This document shows positions 11,792 through 23,019 of a stretch of DNA of 64,000 nt, one piece after another; position 1 is the first letter of the stretch, and every line of letters begins with the position of its first letter. The notes below the pieces were generated by a model that was given only the letters and a program-made list of their open reading frames with translations, did not search any database and was not told the DNA's origin. The position numbers and the translations under genes were made by a program. The stretch comes from Chamaecrista fasciculata (lineage: Eukaryota; Streptophyta; Magnoliopsida; Fabales; Fabaceae): the NCBI GenBank assembly GCA_003254925.1, contig QANZ01030913.1:118044-182043 (forward strand), written 5' to 3'.

Positions 11792-13685
11792 ATGCAGAGC
11801 AACAATGACAACAGCAATGCTGGATCGTCCTCTATGCACAAACCTCCTTATTTCAATGGGACTGACTATACCTACTGGAAAAACCGCACGAGGATCTTCA
11901 CTGAATCTATCAATCCTCAAATCTGGCGAATTATCAAGAATGATCCTATTGAGATTACAAAAAGGGATAACGATAAGATTGTTGAGATGCCTATTGAAGA
12001 ATGGGATGACAATGACAACAACAGGTATGCACTCAATAGTAAAGCTATTAACTGTATTTATTGTGCTGTGAGTGTAGATGAATTCAAGAAGTTATCAAGA
12101 TGTGAAACTGCCAAAGAAATGTAGGACAAACTCCAAGTCACGTATGAAGGAACAACCGAGCTGATGAAGTCTCGAATTGATTCACTCATGAAAGAATATG
12201 AGAACTTCCAGATGAAGGAAACCGAGAAGATTGATGAGATGTTCGAGAGATTCGGAAAAATCGTCAATGATTTGGATTCCTTAGGAGAACGTCTTGAGCA
12301 GGAGAAACTTGTAAGAAAAGTTGTGAGGAGTTTATCCTCAATCTGGAAAATCAAGGTGACAGGTCTTCATGAAAGCCAAAAGCTGGAGACAATGACCGTA
12401 GATGATCTTAGAGGAAATTTACTTACATATGAGTCAACTTTCCTAGCTGAGAAAGTACAGAACCTCAAGAAGAGTAAAGAGATTTCCCTCAAAGCTACTA
12501 AAAGTGATGATGAAGATGATGAGGAACCCCTTGATGAAGAGGAACTGGTGATACTTTCAAGACGCTTTAATAAGTTCTTCAACCCGAGAAGGAAACAATT
12601 CCTGAAGAAGAACTCTCCACCGGCGAGGAACCCTTCATTCAGAAAAGACAACAACTTCAAGAAAGACAAAGAAGTGATATGCTATGAATGTAAGAAGCCT
12701 GGACATGTCAGACCAAATTGCCCTCTACTCAAAAAGTCCAAATTCAGAAAGAAGAAGGCAATGGTAGTTGAATCCTCATGGGATGATGATGATGAGGACC
12801 TTATGGATGAGGAAGAAGATTATGAAGACACAGATATTGCAAACCTTTGTTTCATGTCTACTGCCGATAACGAGGTAAAATCAAACTTGAATATCTTTGC
12901 TGATTTAAGTAATGATGAGTTTGTGTCTGAATCCTATAAACTGCTTGAGTCTTTCTTTATTCAAAGAGAGAAGTTGAAAAATGAGAGACAAGAGAAAAAT
13001 AAGCTGGAGTTGAAAAACAGAGAATTAGAGGAAGAAAATGAAAAGTTGAAAAGTGAGTATGAAGCTATGAGAGAAGAATGTGAGAAGTTAAGAAAAGAAA
13101 AAGAAGAAGTTGAAGAGATGAGAAAAAGAAAATATTGTTCTTGAGAAAAAAAATATTAGTCTCATAGAAGAAAGAGAAAAGGCTAAGCTTGTTGAAGAAA
13201 AGAGCCAAGAAGATGAGAAGCTGAACAAGGAGAATGAGTTCCTTAAGAATCAGAATAGAGTTCTAAGGAAAGATTTAAAGAACCTTGTTGGAGGAAGAAA
13301 GAAGCTAGATCTTATGCTCAGCTCCCAAAACTGCTTTTATGACAAGGCAAGTGTCGGCTATGATGGGTCTAATGATGATCTACATGATAAGAAGAAGAAG
13401 GTAGCAAAACCTTTTATAAAGGAAGGAACTCTATGTGAAGGTGATCATGTTGAGAGTTCCTCAGGAAGAAAAGTTACTAACAGAAAGAAAAAGGCATCCA
13501 GATCTTATGTTAACAAAACATGTTACAAGTGCAGGAACAAAGGCCATCTGGCTTATGACTGTGGCACTCAGAATATCGGAAGCAAGATCAGGAATCCTTT
13601 CCTGGTTACTAAGCAAGTCTGGGTTCCTAAGGGATCCTTAAAAGGAACTAATGTCGTGAGGACCCAAGGAGTTGTGGGTACCTGA
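11792..13685 (+). pseudogene. Copia gag polyprotein, broken
   Basis: The frame starts at the ATG at 11792. The N-terminal part (PPYFNGTDYTYWK) is typical of plant copia gag (UBN2/DUF4219 type). A TAG at 12122-12124 sits where related proteins have Trp, and the frame continues in register afterwards. A first CCHC zinc knuckle (CYECKKPGHVRPNC) lies at about 12682-12723. It is followed by an acidic stretch and a long Glu/Lys-rich coiled coil (about 12950-13310). A frame change near 13130 precedes a second knuckle (CYKCRNKGHLAYDC) at about 13521-13562. Two well-separated knuckles with a coiled coil between them are unusual for short copia gag proteins. Breaks are described only; no repaired product is given. 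Confidence 0.8.
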
Positions 13686-13880
13686 AGAATTTCCATTGTT
13701 TCTGTAGGTGTGCCTGAGGACCAGTACAAGGAAGGACAATTGGTTCTTGGACTCTGGGTGTTCAAGACACATGACAGGAACCTGAAAAATTTCTAGTTCA
13801 TTACCATGAAGGACTTAGGAAGAGTGACATTTGGTGAAAACAAGAAAGGAAAGATCGTTGGTATTGGTAAAGTGCAAAAA
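13686..13880 (+). pseudogene. Copia protease N-terminal fragment
   Basis: After the gag stop the translation recovers protease-like phrases around the usual DSG...H motif region and a VTFGENKKGKIVGIG stretch in the +1 region (about 13800-13870). The stretch is interrupted by frame changes and a stop. It ends where the retrotransposon sequence stops. Confidence 0.6.
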
Positions 13881-14218
13881 GATATATTTAATATTAACTC
13901 TATATTATTGATCAAGCATAAAATTTTTATCACATTTGAGATATTTATTAAAAAAAACTTATAACAGATATATAAAAATATTACTTAAGTTTTGTCCTTA
14001 TCATTATTCCACTGCCTTTCTTGGTGGTCAATACAAAAAGAATAATACATTAGGTTACAAATCATACGTATTGCCAAGAAAAACGACTTTTATTTCCTTG
14101 ATAAGAACATAGTATTTATTTAGCAATTCCATCAAGTAATGATTAATGTCAAATAACAGAGCAGCGAAAACTTGAATCAATGTTTCAACCAAACTCAGAA
14201 CATTCTGTTTTTGTTATT
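13881..14218. other. Junction and 3' flank of the carrier gene
   Basis: AT-rich. It contains the truncation point of the copia element and, on the minus strand, the probable 3' UTR of the carrier gene. No other feature is seen. Confidence 0.45.
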
Positions 14219-17200
14219 TCAGATTGTCTCTTCCATTTGAATACTTCCATTACTAAACAAGCACCTCAGAGAAATCTCATAAGCAGAGAAAATAGCTCCA
14301 TTCACCACAAAAGCCCTTGCAACAGCAGTCCCTAACCCTCTCCATAACACCACATACCCTTCCTCCTTCACACTCTTTCTAATGCAATCCAGAATTCCCT
14401 TATACTTCATCGAATTCGCCGTCTGCGATTGAATCCTCGTCTTTATAACATCCGAAGGATAACAACAAACCCAACTAGCCACACCAGCCAATCCTCCAGC
14501 CATTAACATTGTCTTCAAGCTTTCTTGACCATTTTTTCTGCATCCAGGATGAAGTTGTTCTCTCATGTACTCATAAGTCCAAAAGTAGAAGCCATGGGCT
14601 GGTGCATCCCTTAGGATAGTGATGCCTAGGCCTCTATAAAGGCCTTTGAGGCCTTCTTTTTGAAATATGGTCTTGGCTACTTGTAAGGGACCCTTATGAT
14701 GATGTCGGATTGAGTCGGGTTTTGATGATGGTGTTGTTTTGGTTGTGGTTGTTTGGAGTTGGAGCCGGATTTTGATGAGTTCGACCGGGGAAAGGAGGAG
14801 GCTTTGAATGGCTCCGGTGGTTACGCCGCCTAGTGCCACCCCTTTGTAGGAAGGAGGGTCTGTGGGTGATAGTGACGAGTCAAATACTCTTGAAATTACG
14901 GCATAGATTTGGAAGACCATTGCATTCTGCACACCCACAAAAACTTCATTTGTTATTAGGATCTTTGGATCTTAGACTTTTTTTTTCTTATGTCACCAAC
15001 AGATTCAGAAAAAGCTTCTTTTTTTGTAAATCTAAAAATTTAGTATTAAAAAACACATCACATTTTACTTAATCTTCATTTACATACAACCAAAATTCTT
15101 TACTTTAGTTGATGCACAACCGAAATTAACCAAAATGTGACATGTGAGTCTTTTGATACATTAAAACTTGAAAGTGGATTCTCTGTATTTTCTCTTTCTA
15201 TATTTTTTTTTTGCATATTTTAAAGAGAAAAATAAAGTAAAGAAAGTGTAAACTCTATATATTTATTATTTTGTAGAACTTACGCTCAAAATGCATAAAA
15301 AATACAAAGAGTAAATTGTAAAAGATCATATCCTTGAAAGTTTGGTAACAGCTACATTTGACAACACCAACCTATGGCTTTGGCCCAATGGCAACCCAAC
15401 AACCTCAAGGGTGAAGTTAGTCCCATCTCATGCTTTATGGTGTTTGTAGATCATGTTCACAAGAGAGAGACATAGTGGCCCTCATGAATAATGTAAAGCA
15501 TCTAATAGATTTGACATGAGTGAATTCAGTCAGCACATGCGACTATAAGATACAGAGATATATATGTTGTTCGAGAGAGCTATCAAGAATAATCTTAATT
15601 TTTTTTTAACTTCTATTTTATCCTTACTATTTTTTAAGAGTTCTATTTTGATTTTGAATGAGTTTTATAATTAATCTCTAACTATTGAATGTATATCTAT
15701 CTCTTTTTAAATTTGAATATTACAAAATCGACGTTACGAGTTATTATTGATGAATTCTTTCTATACTTAATTGATGTCATCAGTAAACAAAGACAACTCA
15801 TACTACATTAGAGATCAAAATAAAATTTAAAACAAATATTAGAGATCAAAAATGAGATTTTAGAGATCAAAATGAGATTTTGAAAAAAAAAATTGTTGCA
15901 AGTCTGAATTTTATTTTTTTTTTTGCCAACAAAGGTTGGCCCAGTTGGTAAGGAGTCGACTCATAACCTACAAGGTCGTGAGTTCGATTCCCACGGCTGA
16001 TGTGAGGACCTTGTTGGTAGGCGATCTGTAAGTACCTCTTTAAGCGCTCATAGAGACTGAGGTCTGCCCTGACCTTGGTAAACCCCGGGGTCCAACTCAA
16101 CTAATCTTTTATGTAAAAAAAAAAGTCTGAATTTTTTTGGGAGTAGTAGCGTGTTTGATTCTTGTTACTACGCAACAATATAAGATCATTGGGACTCCAA
16201 AAGTTAGCTCAATCATGATGCTATGGATTGAAAAGGGCTGTGTGTATATATAAAAAACAAACAAGATTCATCCATTTCATCATGAAAAAACAAAAACCTA
16301 GGGAAGTGACTTTTTAAAAAAGAAAATGAAAAAATTACTTTTAGATCCTGAGTATATTCTAGAAGAGAAAGAAAGAACACTTTAGTATAATGACCACTGA
16401 CCCAAGACGAGTGAGTACGTTGGCCCACTGAGATTGCTTTAACACCAGAAGAATCAATCAACCCACCAGAACAAAATCAAAAGCCCATATCATTTATATT
16501 CATCAGACAATCACACTCCGAAAATTCATACAGGAAATTAAAAAAAAAATCTATCGAAAAACGGGTAAATTATATTTTGGTATCTTAAAGTATGAACCAC
16601 TTTCACTTTGGTATCTTATAGTAACATTTTGTTATTCGATTCTATTCATCGTTAGCACTCTGATATCAATTTTTTTCGTTACCTCTCAATGAAAAAAAAG
16701 CACATGTAAGTCAAAAAAAGCACGTGTAAATCATGTGCATGGTCAAAAACACGAAATTCATCATTCTAAACTCGAAATTTCACGATTCAACCTAAAAAAA
16801 CATGATTTAGTATGGACTTAAAAGGCAACAAATTTCGTGTTATTTTAAGTCGAATCATGAAATCTGAGTTTATGAGAGTGAATTTCGTGTTTTTTATAAT
16901 GCTTGTGACATGCACGTGCTTTTTCTCAGATAATGGAAAGAGAGTTTTGGCTATCAAAATGCTATATAGATACTAAAATATCATTTTTTAAAAAATATGA
17001 TACCAAAGTGAAATCGGTCTAGACTTCAAGATACAAGAGTGTAATTTATCCTTAAAAAAAATTAAAAGTAGGTTGTAGAATCAAGATATACATGGTGAGA
17101 ACTGAGAAGATAAGGTAGAAGATGATGAATTGGCCCCACCAGAAAGAAAACATATTGAATCCCTATCTAAAGAATTAGATCACTGATTTCACATCATTAA

Positions 17201-17490
17201 AGTAAAGATCTTAAAATTAAAACCTGAACAATAGAGAAAAGAAGCTGAGTGACCTGAAAAGTGACAGAAGCGAGAGGGGCAGTCATGCCTCTGTAGAGGG
17301 CAGAGGGTCCTTCATTGTTGATGACGTGGCGGAGTATGGAGAAAGCAGAACCAGTGTTGACGGAGCTCTGTTGTCGGATTCGGAGAGTGTCGAGAGGGTA
17401 GCCGGAAATTACTCCGGCAATGCCTCCGAAGCCGCCGGCGACGAACTCTCTTCCCCAACTACTCGCGAGAAATTCTGGCCAGAAATCCAT
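14219..17490 (-). CDS. BAC2: Mitochondrial basic amino acid carrier, BAC2-like (2 exons)
   Basis: Exon 1 runs 17490-17254 (79 codons, MDFWPEFLASSWGREFVAGG...) and ends CAG|GT. The intron is 14927-17253. Exon 2 runs 14926-14219 after a GTGCAG acceptor, giving 314 residues in phase 0. Three mitochondrial carrier repeats are visible with signature motifs PLDTLRIRQQ, PVELIKIRLQLQ and PSDVIKTRIQ, each followed by a G-L-Y/W-RG motif (ALYRGM, GLYRGLG, VLWRGLG). The sequence closely follows Arabidopsis BAC2 as I recall it. BAC2 exchanges arginine, lysine, ornithine and histidine across the inner mitochondrial membrane and is linked to arginine breakdown and proline build-up under stress. The P-S-D instead of P-x-D/E-x-K/R keeps its charge. 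A Thr-rich insertion at about residues 140-150 makes it longer than the Arabidopsis protein. No damage is seen. Confidence 0.9.
15900..16135 (+). mobile_element. tRNA-derived SINE with 13-bp target duplication
   Basis: Body 15913-16122. An A-box-like tggcccagttgg (about 15937-15948) and a B-box-like gagttcgattcc (about 15979-15991) have the spacing of a Pol III promoter, as in tRNA-derived SINEs. The 3' end is an A-run at about 16115-16122. The 13 bases aagtctgaatttt occur at 15900-15912 and again at 16123-16135, so this is a clean LINE-mediated insertion. It lies antisense to the carrier gene inside its intron. Confidence 0.88.
16563..17053. mobile_element. MITE with long inverted arms, in the carrier intron
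   Basis: The left arm (gggtaaattatattttggta) and the inverted right arm (ggataaattacactcttgta) match over about 60 bases, including actttggtatctta-type phrases. The interior itself contains further inverted motifs around cacgaaat and agcacgtg. It is noncoding. The target duplication is not clear. Confidence 0.7.
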
Positions 17491-17900
17491 TAATCTCTAT
17501 CTCTTCCTTCTCATCGATTTACTGCTACTACTAATTAAATATACTCTTTCGTCCTCACAACAAACCCCAAAAACTTGAAACTCTTCAAATTTTCTTCTCT
17601 TTCTTGTACGGATCAAATTGCTCAACAATCCCCACTTGTTTTTTTTTTTCTCTGGGGTTTTTCTGATTTCTTTACGAGAAGCTATTAAAAAATCTGAACC
17701 CCTTTTGCTTGTTGTAGCATTGTTCGTGCTTCTTCCCAGATTTTGTTTTTTTTTTCACTGTCCCTTTTTGCTTAGGACAGAGAGAGAGAAGAAAGGGAAG
17801 AAAATAAAAGGGGAAGAAAGTGAAATCCTCTAAAATCGCTTTCTCTCGATAATTGGGCGAATAGCCAAGAAATAAAAATTGGCATCGGTGGCTATATTAA
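17491..17900 (-). promoter_or_regulatory. 5' UTR and promoter region of the carrier gene
   Basis: Upstream of the ATG (17490) on the minus strand lie GA/CT-rich tracts at about 17580-17660 and 17770-17840, common in plant 5' UTRs. I do not see a confident TATA box. Confidence 0.35.
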
Positions 17901-18247
17901 TATTTGTCGTTGGGTGTGGTGTGAGCCTGTGAGGAGTGAAAGACAAAGGACGAAACGACAACGTTTCCCTTTTATGAGGAGCAATGTGAGTGCGACACGT
18001 GGACCAATAATTGATCTTCTGGTTCCGACCACGTAGTCATGGGTCCTCTCTGAATTCTGTGTGTTCATCAACTTTGAGAGAGAGAAACTTTTTGGTGGAT
18101 CCAATTGAAATGAATTTCAGTGCTCCTTCTCCCACAGAAACAAAAGACACAGACTCACATAGAGTGAATTCTGAGATCGAAAATGTAACTTGTATTTGTG
18201 TATTATACAATTCAAGAAATGAAAACCAAAAGAGTTACTTTTATTAT

Positions 18248-19124
18248 TTTATTTAAAGGTTAAAACCTCAAATTGGTCCTAAATATAAGAGAGATTTCAA
18301 ATTGATTGATCTGTTTCATTTGTTTCATATTGGTCCTATGTATCTCTATAATTCTTAAAGTTGGTCCCAAATTACTAGGTGTGGTCATATTTATCTCATT
18401 TTATATTCAAATGTGACGAGTTTAGAGCTACGAATTGTCTTTAGTTTGACGAGTTCTTTTTTCTATTTAGTTGAAGCTGTTAACAAATAAGATTAAATTG
18501 GGTACTAAAAGTGTACAGCTCGTTCCATTGTTAAACAACCGAAGATGATCATATCTCTCTTGTTTTAAGTTTGAATGCGACGATTTCAAAACTACATGTA
18601 AAGAGCTCTTTTTCTATTCAATTGAAACCGTCAGCAAACAAACTCAAATCACATGCCAAAAGTATGTTTGGGACCAAACGTAAAAAAAATCCTAGTATAG
18701 TCCGAAACTTACTTTCGGAATACGATTTGACCTTATTTGTTGATAATCTCAACTGTTAGAGAAATAGCTCTTCAAGAGTGAATACATAATTTTGAACTCG
18801 TTGTATTCAGACTTAATACAAGAGAAATATGACTAAATTAGTTTGTTTGATCATGAAACGAGCAACCTGCTTTTCAGGATTCAATTTGATCTCATTTATT
18901 GATGACTTCAACCAGATAAAAAAAATACTTGTCAAAAGTCACTTGTAGCTCTAAATTCGTCGAATTTGAAACGAAAGATATATGATCACATTTAGTAGTT
19001 TGAGACCAATTTGAGAAATTATGAAAATAGTGGGACCAATCTAAAATAAATAAAACATTTTAGACCTATTTAAAATTTATCCCATATATATGGGACCAAT
19101 TTGAAATTTTGACCTTTATTTAAA
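18248..19124. mobile_element. Mutator-like MITE, family member 1
   Basis: The element (18258-19114) starts ggttaaaacctcaaattggt and ends with the inverted equivalent (...aatttgaaattttgacc). It is flanked by a perfect 10-base duplication, tttatttaaa, at 18248-18257 and 19115-19124. The interior has the recurring phrases gtgacgagtttagagctacg and ctatttagttgaa, also found in the elements at 21658 and 23029. No transposase frame is present. Confidence 0.85.
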
Positions 19125-19638
19125 TAACTGATTTGGCATATGAAATTGTTTGTTTCTTCTACGAGTCGTGGCGGGCTAGCTTAGGGCCTGTTTGGGAACT
19201 TGTAAGTTCAATCCAATCTCAATCCAATCTCAACCTATGAGATGAGATGAGATGATGTTGAAATTAGGATGAGATGAAGTGTTTGGATGGTTTGAGAGAA
19301 AATGATGTATAATAGGGTGTGAAATTATATAAAAGGGTATGTAATGATTGTGGTTGGTTGAAATATGATTATGGATTTTTTTAATTTGTATAGGGGTAGA
19401 AATGGTATGAAATAATGATGTTGAGATTGAGATTGAGATGAGATGATAGGTGTTTGGGTGGGGTTTGACTAGAGTTTGACTGAGATGATATTTGGATGAG
19501 ATGCTCTTGGAAAGCGTGATTTCTCAATCCTATAGGATGATGAATTTTGGTCCATCCTATTGGATGAGATTATAGGGCAAAATGAAAATAACATTAAAAT
19601 TCTTTTGAGAATGCAATTTGGTCCATAAATTTGTATCC

Positions 19639-19924
19639 NNNNNNNNNNNNNNNNNNNNNNNNNNNNNNNNNNNNNNNNNNNNNNNNNNNNNNNNNNNNNN
19701 NNNNNNNNNNNNNNNNNNNNNNNNNNNNNNNNNNNNNNNNNNNNNNNNNNNNNNNNNNNNNNNNNNNNNNNNNNNNNNNNNNNNNNNNNNNNNNNNNNNN
19801 NNNNNNNNNNNNNNNNNNNNNNNNNNNNNNNNNNNNNNNNNNNNNNNNNNNNNNNNNNNNNNNNNNNNNNNNNNNNNNNNNNNNNNNNNNNNNNNNNNNN
19901 NNNNNNNNNNNNNNNNNNNNNNNN
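19639..19924. other. Assembly gap (run of N)
   Basis: About 286 undetermined bases. The gap hides one edge of the nested LTR and one side of its possible target duplication. Frames reported across it are meaningless. Confidence 0.99.
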
Positions 19925-20488
19925 GGGGGGCCCTGCGAAGTGTACTCCGACGCTCAAGTTAGTACGAGAATAATCAGAGAGTGAGAGAGTTTGAGAGTGT
20001 AAGAAGTAGCTAACCTTGAACTGGTGAAATGGGCTCTATTTATAGAGCAGGGAGGAGAGAGGTGGTCAGCGTGCGGGGCGGACCACGTTCTGGGCACGAT
20101 CTCCACCAGCAGAGATGGTGGAGACCGGGATTTGCGGAACAAGGCAATCGTGGGAGACTGCGTGTTGTGTTTCTAGGCGGGCGCCTAGAAGCTGGAGATC
20201 GTGGGTATGAACAAGTCAGTAACCCACGATCTCTCGTAGCGTGTATTGCGGAGTGGGGTAGTCGTGGGAGGCCACGTGTCTTTTGCGGGACGGGCGCCAA
20301 GACCCAGGATGGACCATGAGCGCCCCCAAGTGAGTTTAGGGCGCCCGACTGACTCGAGGGCGCTTCGCAAGGTGCGGAGGGGAGAAGAGGCCCGGTGCGA
20401 GGGCCGTTTAGGCGTACGCCCAAATAGTGATGTATCATGTTCAAAACATATTTATAAAATGATTGGCCCTAGGGCACAATCTCCAACA
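19925..20488 (-). repeat. LTR of a retrotransposon, nested and cut by the gap
   Basis: Read on the minus strand it begins TGTTGGAGATTGTGCCC at 20488, a familiar LTR start. It has a TATA box (ctataaatag, 20036-20045), then a leader ending in the conserved-looking acttgagcgtcggag phrase before the gap. GC content is much higher than around it. Only this LTR portion is visible, so a solo LTR or a collapsed full element cannot be told apart. Confidence 0.65.
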
Positions 20489-20914
20489 TATATATGAGGG
20501 AGAGAGAGGGAATGGGTGGGTGGGTGTGTGAGAGATAGAGAGAAAAGGAGAGAGAGAAGTTTGTGTGTGTTTGTGAGTGAGTGAGAGGGAGAGAAAAAAA
20601 AAATTAATAAGAAATGATGGAGAGAGAGAAAATTATAAGTGTAATAAATGAGGGTATGTAAAATTACTATTTTGTCTAATTATCTTTTTTATATTTGTAT
20701 TAGAGTGTAGGTAAATATAGGTATATAAATAGGGGTAGATTAGTAAATGTATGATAAATGGGATGATGATTTGGATGAGATGATGATTTGGATGAGATGA
20801 GATGAGATTATGTGCCACACAAACACCCAAACTGGACTGTTCATCTAATTTTAGGTTGAGATTAGGATTAAAATAGGATGAGATTGAAATGTATGGTTGC
20901 CGAACAGGCCCTTA

Positions 20915-21648
20915 CCTTTTTCTGAGGAAGGCAGCGAATTGCAAGTTTGTTAGGCAAAGAGTGATGTCACCGGCATTATCCTCTTCCACCATTGTTTTTG
21001 CAAATATTATTGTAGCATGTGTTTTTTATATTTTTATTTGAGTAATTTATTGATTTTAAACGATAAGTTAATAATTTAATTTTAAAAAATTAAAAAATTG
21101 TATAATATGATTACATCATTAGCTTACTCTTAATATTAGTATGAAAGTGGAAATTGTAAATTTTGTTAAACATTATATATTGTATAATCTATTAATCTTA
21201 ACATGCAAACTAAACGTAGCTCAAATTCATTTCTTATAAGAACAAAAATGAATTATGAATTTCATGTGGGAGTTCTCCTTTTTGTTTCTCTAAGGTAAAG
21301 TGACTTCAATTATAAGTTGTTAAGTTCACATTGGACATTTTCTTTTTTTAGGATTACGTATAAAATACAAATGAAACATTAATTAACTATATATGAACAT
21401 TAAATATTATAAGAGAGTTAGCTAGTTTCAGTGTTATCACCATCCAAACAAATCTTGAGGTAGACGCTGCTTCAAACATAAACTATGTTATCGAAGAAGA
21501 CTGATTAGTCTTTCCTTTGTCCACCAAAAAGAAAAAAAAAAGACTGATTAGTAATTTAATAATGGTATAATACTAATTAATTGTTTTTTTTTAAATAATT
21601 TTGTCACTGTCGTGTTGGAATTTGGAAAAAGGGATTAGAGATAGAGAC
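20915..21648. other. Intergenic AT-rich DNA
   Basis: No gene or clear repeat is visible apart from a short local duplication of agactgattagt at about 21499 and 21541. Confidence 0.5.
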
Positions 21649-22090
21649 ATTAGTTAAGGCCAAAACCTCAAATTGATCCTTTATGTAGGGGGTAAATTTC
21701 AAATTAGTCCTTTATATTTCATTTGTTTTAGATTAGTCTTATATATTTTTATAATTTCTCAAATTGGTCCCAAAAATACTAAATGTGGTTTTTCCAATGT
21801 CCATCAACAAACGAGGTCAAACTAAGTCCCGAAAGTAAATAACTCGTTTCACGATCAAACAAATGAAATTGGTCATATATCGCTTGTTTCAAACTTAAAT
21901 GTGATAAGTTTGAAATTATATATAACTCTTGAAAAGTCGAAATTTTTAATAAATAAAATTAAATCGCATCTTAAAAATAGATTCAAAATCATTTTTAAAA
22001 AATATAAAATTGATATGAAACAAATAAAATATAAAAAATCAATTTAAAATCTAACTCATTCGTAAGCACCAATTTGAGGTATTTAGTTAA
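21649..22090. mobile_element. Mutator-like MITE, family member 2
   Basis: The element (about 21658-22081) starts ggccaaaacctcaaattgat and ends ...caccaatttgaggta. Flanks are attagttaa and tttagttaa, a 9-base duplication with one change. Inner phrases (caaacttaaatgtgataag) relate it to the elements at 18258 and 23029. The right terminus has lost its last few bases. Confidence 0.7.
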
Positions 22091-23019
22091 TCACGCAACA
22101 TTTTGTGGGACCTAAGTTCATGTCACATTTGGACGGAAGCTGGAAAAGCATTCTACTATTTATATAGTTTACAAATTATTCACGTAAGCTCTGTTACAAA
22201 TTAGTTAATGCACACGTTATTTTTTTTTCTCAATTATTATATTAATGACGTGATCTATCCGATAAGTGATAGCTTAACATTTTAAAAAATGACAAATAAA
22301 ATTTCTGGTATTTCCATAAGTGAAATACAGAAATTTGTCTGTAGTGCATGAATAAAAAATCTAAATGATAGGTTTTCTTTAATTAAGAAACATAATCTTA
22401 ACAAGAGATAATGGGCTAAGAAGAACTTTATCACTCTACAAAGTGAACATCCCCACCATTAAATGGTCTTTAAGATATATGATTTTTTACTTTAATAATT
22501 AAAACAAATGTAAATGATAGTTTTTCTTTGATAAAAACCTAATAAATGATAGTTTGATAAAGTGCTACGAAGAACTTTATCACTTTACAAATCGAGCATC
22601 TTCGTTCACAATTAAATGGTCTTTAAGATATGTGATTTCTTACCTTAATTTATAATTAAAGCACATGTGAATGATGAATTTGATGTTAGAAAAATAGTAA
22701 AAGCTTTGATAACTTGGTCATTGTTCTTCAAGAAATTTTGCCCATACTATTTGTTTGTTGCTGAATTTATATAGTGAATTTTCTTCAGGATTTACAAAAT
22801 CTTATCTTATATTATATATAATCAACAAAATTATAATATCTTTTGAATATAATTTTAGAAAGAAGAAGTTAAAGATTATATTAAAAATTATTTGAGAGAA
22901 TAAGTATATTTATAGAGAAAATTCAAACATGTATAACTTTTTAGACATTAATTTAATGATTATATTTAAAGATACCAATTATTTCTACTCTTAAACATGA
23001 GTCACGCTTTATAGTAGAA
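22091..23019. other. Intergenic AT-rich DNA with a local repeat
   Basis: No gene. The phrase agaactttatcactttacaa with the following attaaatggtctttaagata occurs twice (about 22420-22480 and 22570-22635), an imperfect direct repeat about 150 bases apart. Confidence 0.5.

Larger units (their letters stand above)
10058..13880 (+). mobile_element. Ty1-copia LTR retrotransposon, 3'-truncated
   Basis: The order is 5' LTR, primer-binding site, gag, and the beginning of protease; then the sequence changes abruptly near 13880. Integrase, reverse transcriptase, RNase H and the 3' LTR are missing. The gag frame is broken by a stop and a frameshift, so the copy is dead. The lost 3' end means age cannot be estimated from LTR divergence. 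Confidence 0.85.
14927..17253 (-). other. BAC2-like intron 1 carrying transposons
   Basis: GT-AG intron of 2327 bp between carrier repeat 1 and the rest of the protein. It holds a SINE (15913-16122) and a MITE (about 16563-17053). The remainder is AT-rich, with no other gene supported. Confidence 0.8.
19181..20914. mobile_element. Tourist-like (PIF/Harbinger) element with nested LTR
   Basis: The ends are GGGCCTGTTTGGGAAC (19184) and the inverted ...CCGAACAGGCCC (20911), flanked by TTA on both sides (19181-19183, 20912-20914). A 3-bp TTA duplication and a GGGCCTGTTTGG end are the hallmarks of Tourist/PIF-Harbinger elements. Subterminal DNA is full of gatgagatgagat repeats (19230-19260 and 20760-20810). 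The middle is interrupted by the N gap and a GC-rich LTR. Confidence 0.8.

Noticed and set aside
12058-12669. Minus-strand frames of about 100 residues, Ser/Leu-rich
   Set aside because: They are shadows of the copia gag coding strand (Glu/Lys codons read backwards).
15937-15991. A tRNA gene suggested by A- and B-box motifs
   Set aside because: No cloverleaf can be formed; the motifs belong to the SINE, which has an A-tail and flanking duplication.
15867-16100. Minus-strand 77-residue frame in the carrier intron
   Set aside because: It is the antisense of the tRNA-derived SINE, a common false gene call.
19469-19984. Long frames crossing the N run on both strands
   Set aside because: They exist only because undetermined bases contain no stop codons.
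20029-20497. Overlapping GC-rich frames on both strands near the gap
   Set aside because: The region reads as an LTR with TATA box and leader; frames on both strands reflect GC content and show no domain.
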